Positions 62,975 to 64,000 of a stretch of 64,000 nt of DNA are shown piece after piece. The position numbers and the translations under genes are program-made. The notes beneath the pieces are model-generated. The model was not told where the DNA came from, ran no database searches, and saw only the letters and a list, made by a program, of their open reading frames with translations. Position 1 is the first letter of the stretch; every line of letters begins with the position of its first letter. The DNA comes from Alphaproteobacteria bacterium (GTDB taxonomy: Bacteria > Pseudomonadota > Alphaproteobacteria > UBA2966): the NCBI GenBank assembly GCA_018654745.1, contig JABILA010000071.1:62001-126000 (forward strand), in the 5' to 3' direction.

Positions 62975-64000
62975 CTACATCACACCTGTTTCAATCAATT
63001 CTGCAATTTCGTCTTCCGCAAAACCCCAGCCTTGCAAAGCCGTATCGCGGTGTTCACCAGGCGCTGGCGGAGGGCCGGGCATTTCGACCGGGGAATTGGC
63101 AAACCGGGGAGCAGGTGCCGGTTGCGAGACGCCATGAGCATCAACAAAAACACCCCTCGCCGCATTATGGGGATGGCCAGGTGCTTCAACCAGATCGAGG
63201 ATTGGCGCAAAACAGATATCCGTCCCTTCCATCAGAACCGTCCATTCGTCCCGCGTTTTGGTCAGAAAAATTTCTTCAAATATTTTGTGCTGATCAGCCC
63301 AACTCGCCGGGTTCAATCTGTCCGTGAACTGCTCTGCGGGTAATTCAAGAACCTGCAATAACACATCGAAGAACTGGGGCTCAAGAGGCGCCACAGATAC
63401 CCATTTACCATCGCGACATTTGTAAACCCGATAATAAGGCGCTGCACCATCCAGGCGATTGGACTGGCGTTCGTTTACCCAGACATCCTTGGCCAGCTGC
63501 GCGTAAACAGGTGCCATCAATGCGGCTGTGCCATCGCAGATCGCGGCATCAACCACATCACCAACGCCCGTTCGCTGGGCTTTTAACAAGGCGCAGACCA
63601 TGCCGTAGGCCAGCATCATGCCCCCAGCCCCGAAATCCCCCAGCAAATTAAGTGGTGGCACCGGGTCGCGGTCCTTCTCGCCAATGGCCCACAAGGCACC
63701 AGACAAGGAGATATAATTCATGTCATGACCGGCAGCCATCGCCAGGGGACCTTCCTGGCCCCACCCCGTCATGCGCCCGTAAACCAGTTTGGCATTGATG
63801 GCGTGGCAATCTTCAGGCCCCAGTCCAAGCCGTTCCATGACGCCTGGCCGGAACCCTTCAAACAGGCCATCAGCCTTTTCGATCAGGCGAAGTGCCGTTT
63901 CTGTGGCACCCGGTTTTTTCAGGTCCAGAGCAATGGATTTCCGTCCCCGCGAGGGAATATCCTTTTGGGGATTGCCGCGTGTCGCAGCATCCGGGTTGTC
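62975..64000 (-). CDS. Family III CoA transferase/alpha-methylacyl-CoA racemase-like protein, 5' end outside window
   Basis: Partial gene: 341 codons are present and the start lies beyond the right edge; an ATG at 63838 is internal. The chain opens in the RGRKSIALDLK block of CaiB/BaiF proteins. FEGFRPGVMERLGLGP, TGWGQEGPLAMAAGHDMNYI and LNLLGDFGAGGM follow. The His and Asp of GHD and GDF are the racemase catalytic pair in mycobacterial MCR (recalled), so alpha-methylacyl-CoA racemase is favoured over a CoA transferase. It lies 83 bases upstream of hpaH on the same strand; link to the pathway is unproven. Confidence 0.87.
   Translation of the reverse strand, partial: DNPDAATRGNPQKDIPSRGRKSIALDLKKPGATETALRLIEKADGLFEGFRPGVMERLGLGPEDCHAINAKLVYGRMTGWGQEGPLAMAAGHDMNYISLSGALWAIGEKDRDPVPPLNLLGDFGAGGMMLAYGMVCALLKAQRTGVGDVVDAAICDGTAALMAPVYAQLAKDVWVNERQSNRLDGAAPYYRVYKCRDGKWVSVAPLEPQFFDVLLQVLELPAEQFTDRLNPASWADQHKIFEEIFLTKTRDEWTVLMEGTDICFAPILDLVEAPGHPHNAARGVFVDAHGVSQPAPAPRFANSPVEMPGPPPAPGEHRDTALQGWGFAEDEIAELIETGVM

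Noticed and set aside
1-64000. CRISPR arrays, tRNA or rRNA genes, insertion sequences, prophage
   Set aside because: Scanned by eye for spaced repeats, TTCGAATCC-type tRNA arms, transposase frames and terminal repeats; none found. A covariance-model search would be needed to exclude small RNAs.

Overview
The window reads as ordinary chromosome of an alphaproteobacterium: moderate GC (a little above 50 percent by eye), densely packed genes, an alphaproteobacterial-style nos gene set that includes nosX, FadR/GntR-controlled sugar-acid catabolism, a TAXI-type TRAP transporter and an HBM-type chemoreceptor. I cannot name the genus. No rRNA, tRNA, CRISPR array, insertion sequence or phage gene was seen. 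Both edges cut through genes.

Bases 1-4.2 kb (minus strand): a FadR-type regulator, an aminopeptidase P and a partial 4-hydroxybutyryl-CoA dehydratase-like protein. Bases 4.2-18 kb form a sugar-acid island. It holds KDPG aldolase, KDG kinase, a Gfo/Idh/MocA oxidoreductase, a TIM-barrel isomerase, and on the plus strand an IlvD/Edd-type sugar-acid dehydratase and an SMP-30 lactonase. A second FadR paralogue and a complete CUT1 ABC importer follow. Together they can be read as uptake, oxidation to a lactone, hydrolysis, dehydration to KDG, phosphorylation and cleavage to pyruvate and glyceraldehyde 3-phosphate. The importer has two different ATPases with complementary defects, which suggests one consensus and one degenerate ATP site.

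Bases 18-29 kb are mixed: DJ-1/PfpI protein, glutathione transferase, FMN-dependent 2-hydroxy-acid dehydrogenase, LigI/galactarolactone-isomerase-like amidohydrolase, LysR regulator, a split two-subunit ThDP decarboxylase with an SDR, a methyl-accepting chemotaxis protein, an isochorismatase-like hydrolase and an M23 lipoprotein. Bases 29-37 kb are housekeeping: glmS, glmU, a phosphoglycolate phosphatase, an adenine/adenosine deaminase and an LTA-synthase-like sulfatase.

Bases 36.8-46.6 kb encode nitrous oxide reduction: nosZDFYLX on the minus strand, then a ferritin-like gene in the opposite orientation, then nosR. This order is unusual because nosR normally heads the cluster.

Bases 47-56 kb hold small-molecule and redox genes: a DUF1330 protein, glutathione transferases, a SnoaL-like protein, a tandem-TetR regulator, a luciferase-like flavin monooxygenase, a TAXI-TRAP transporter, ribB and a flavin reductase. 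Bases 56-62.9 kb are a homoprotocatechuate meta-cleavage cluster (hpaFED with a phytanoyl-CoA-dioxygenase-like gene and a TauE-family gene, hpaG-hpaR, hpaH), with palindromic candidate operators in both control regions. A CoA-transferase/racemase gene runs off the right edge. HpaBC and the HpaI aldolase are not recognisable in the window.
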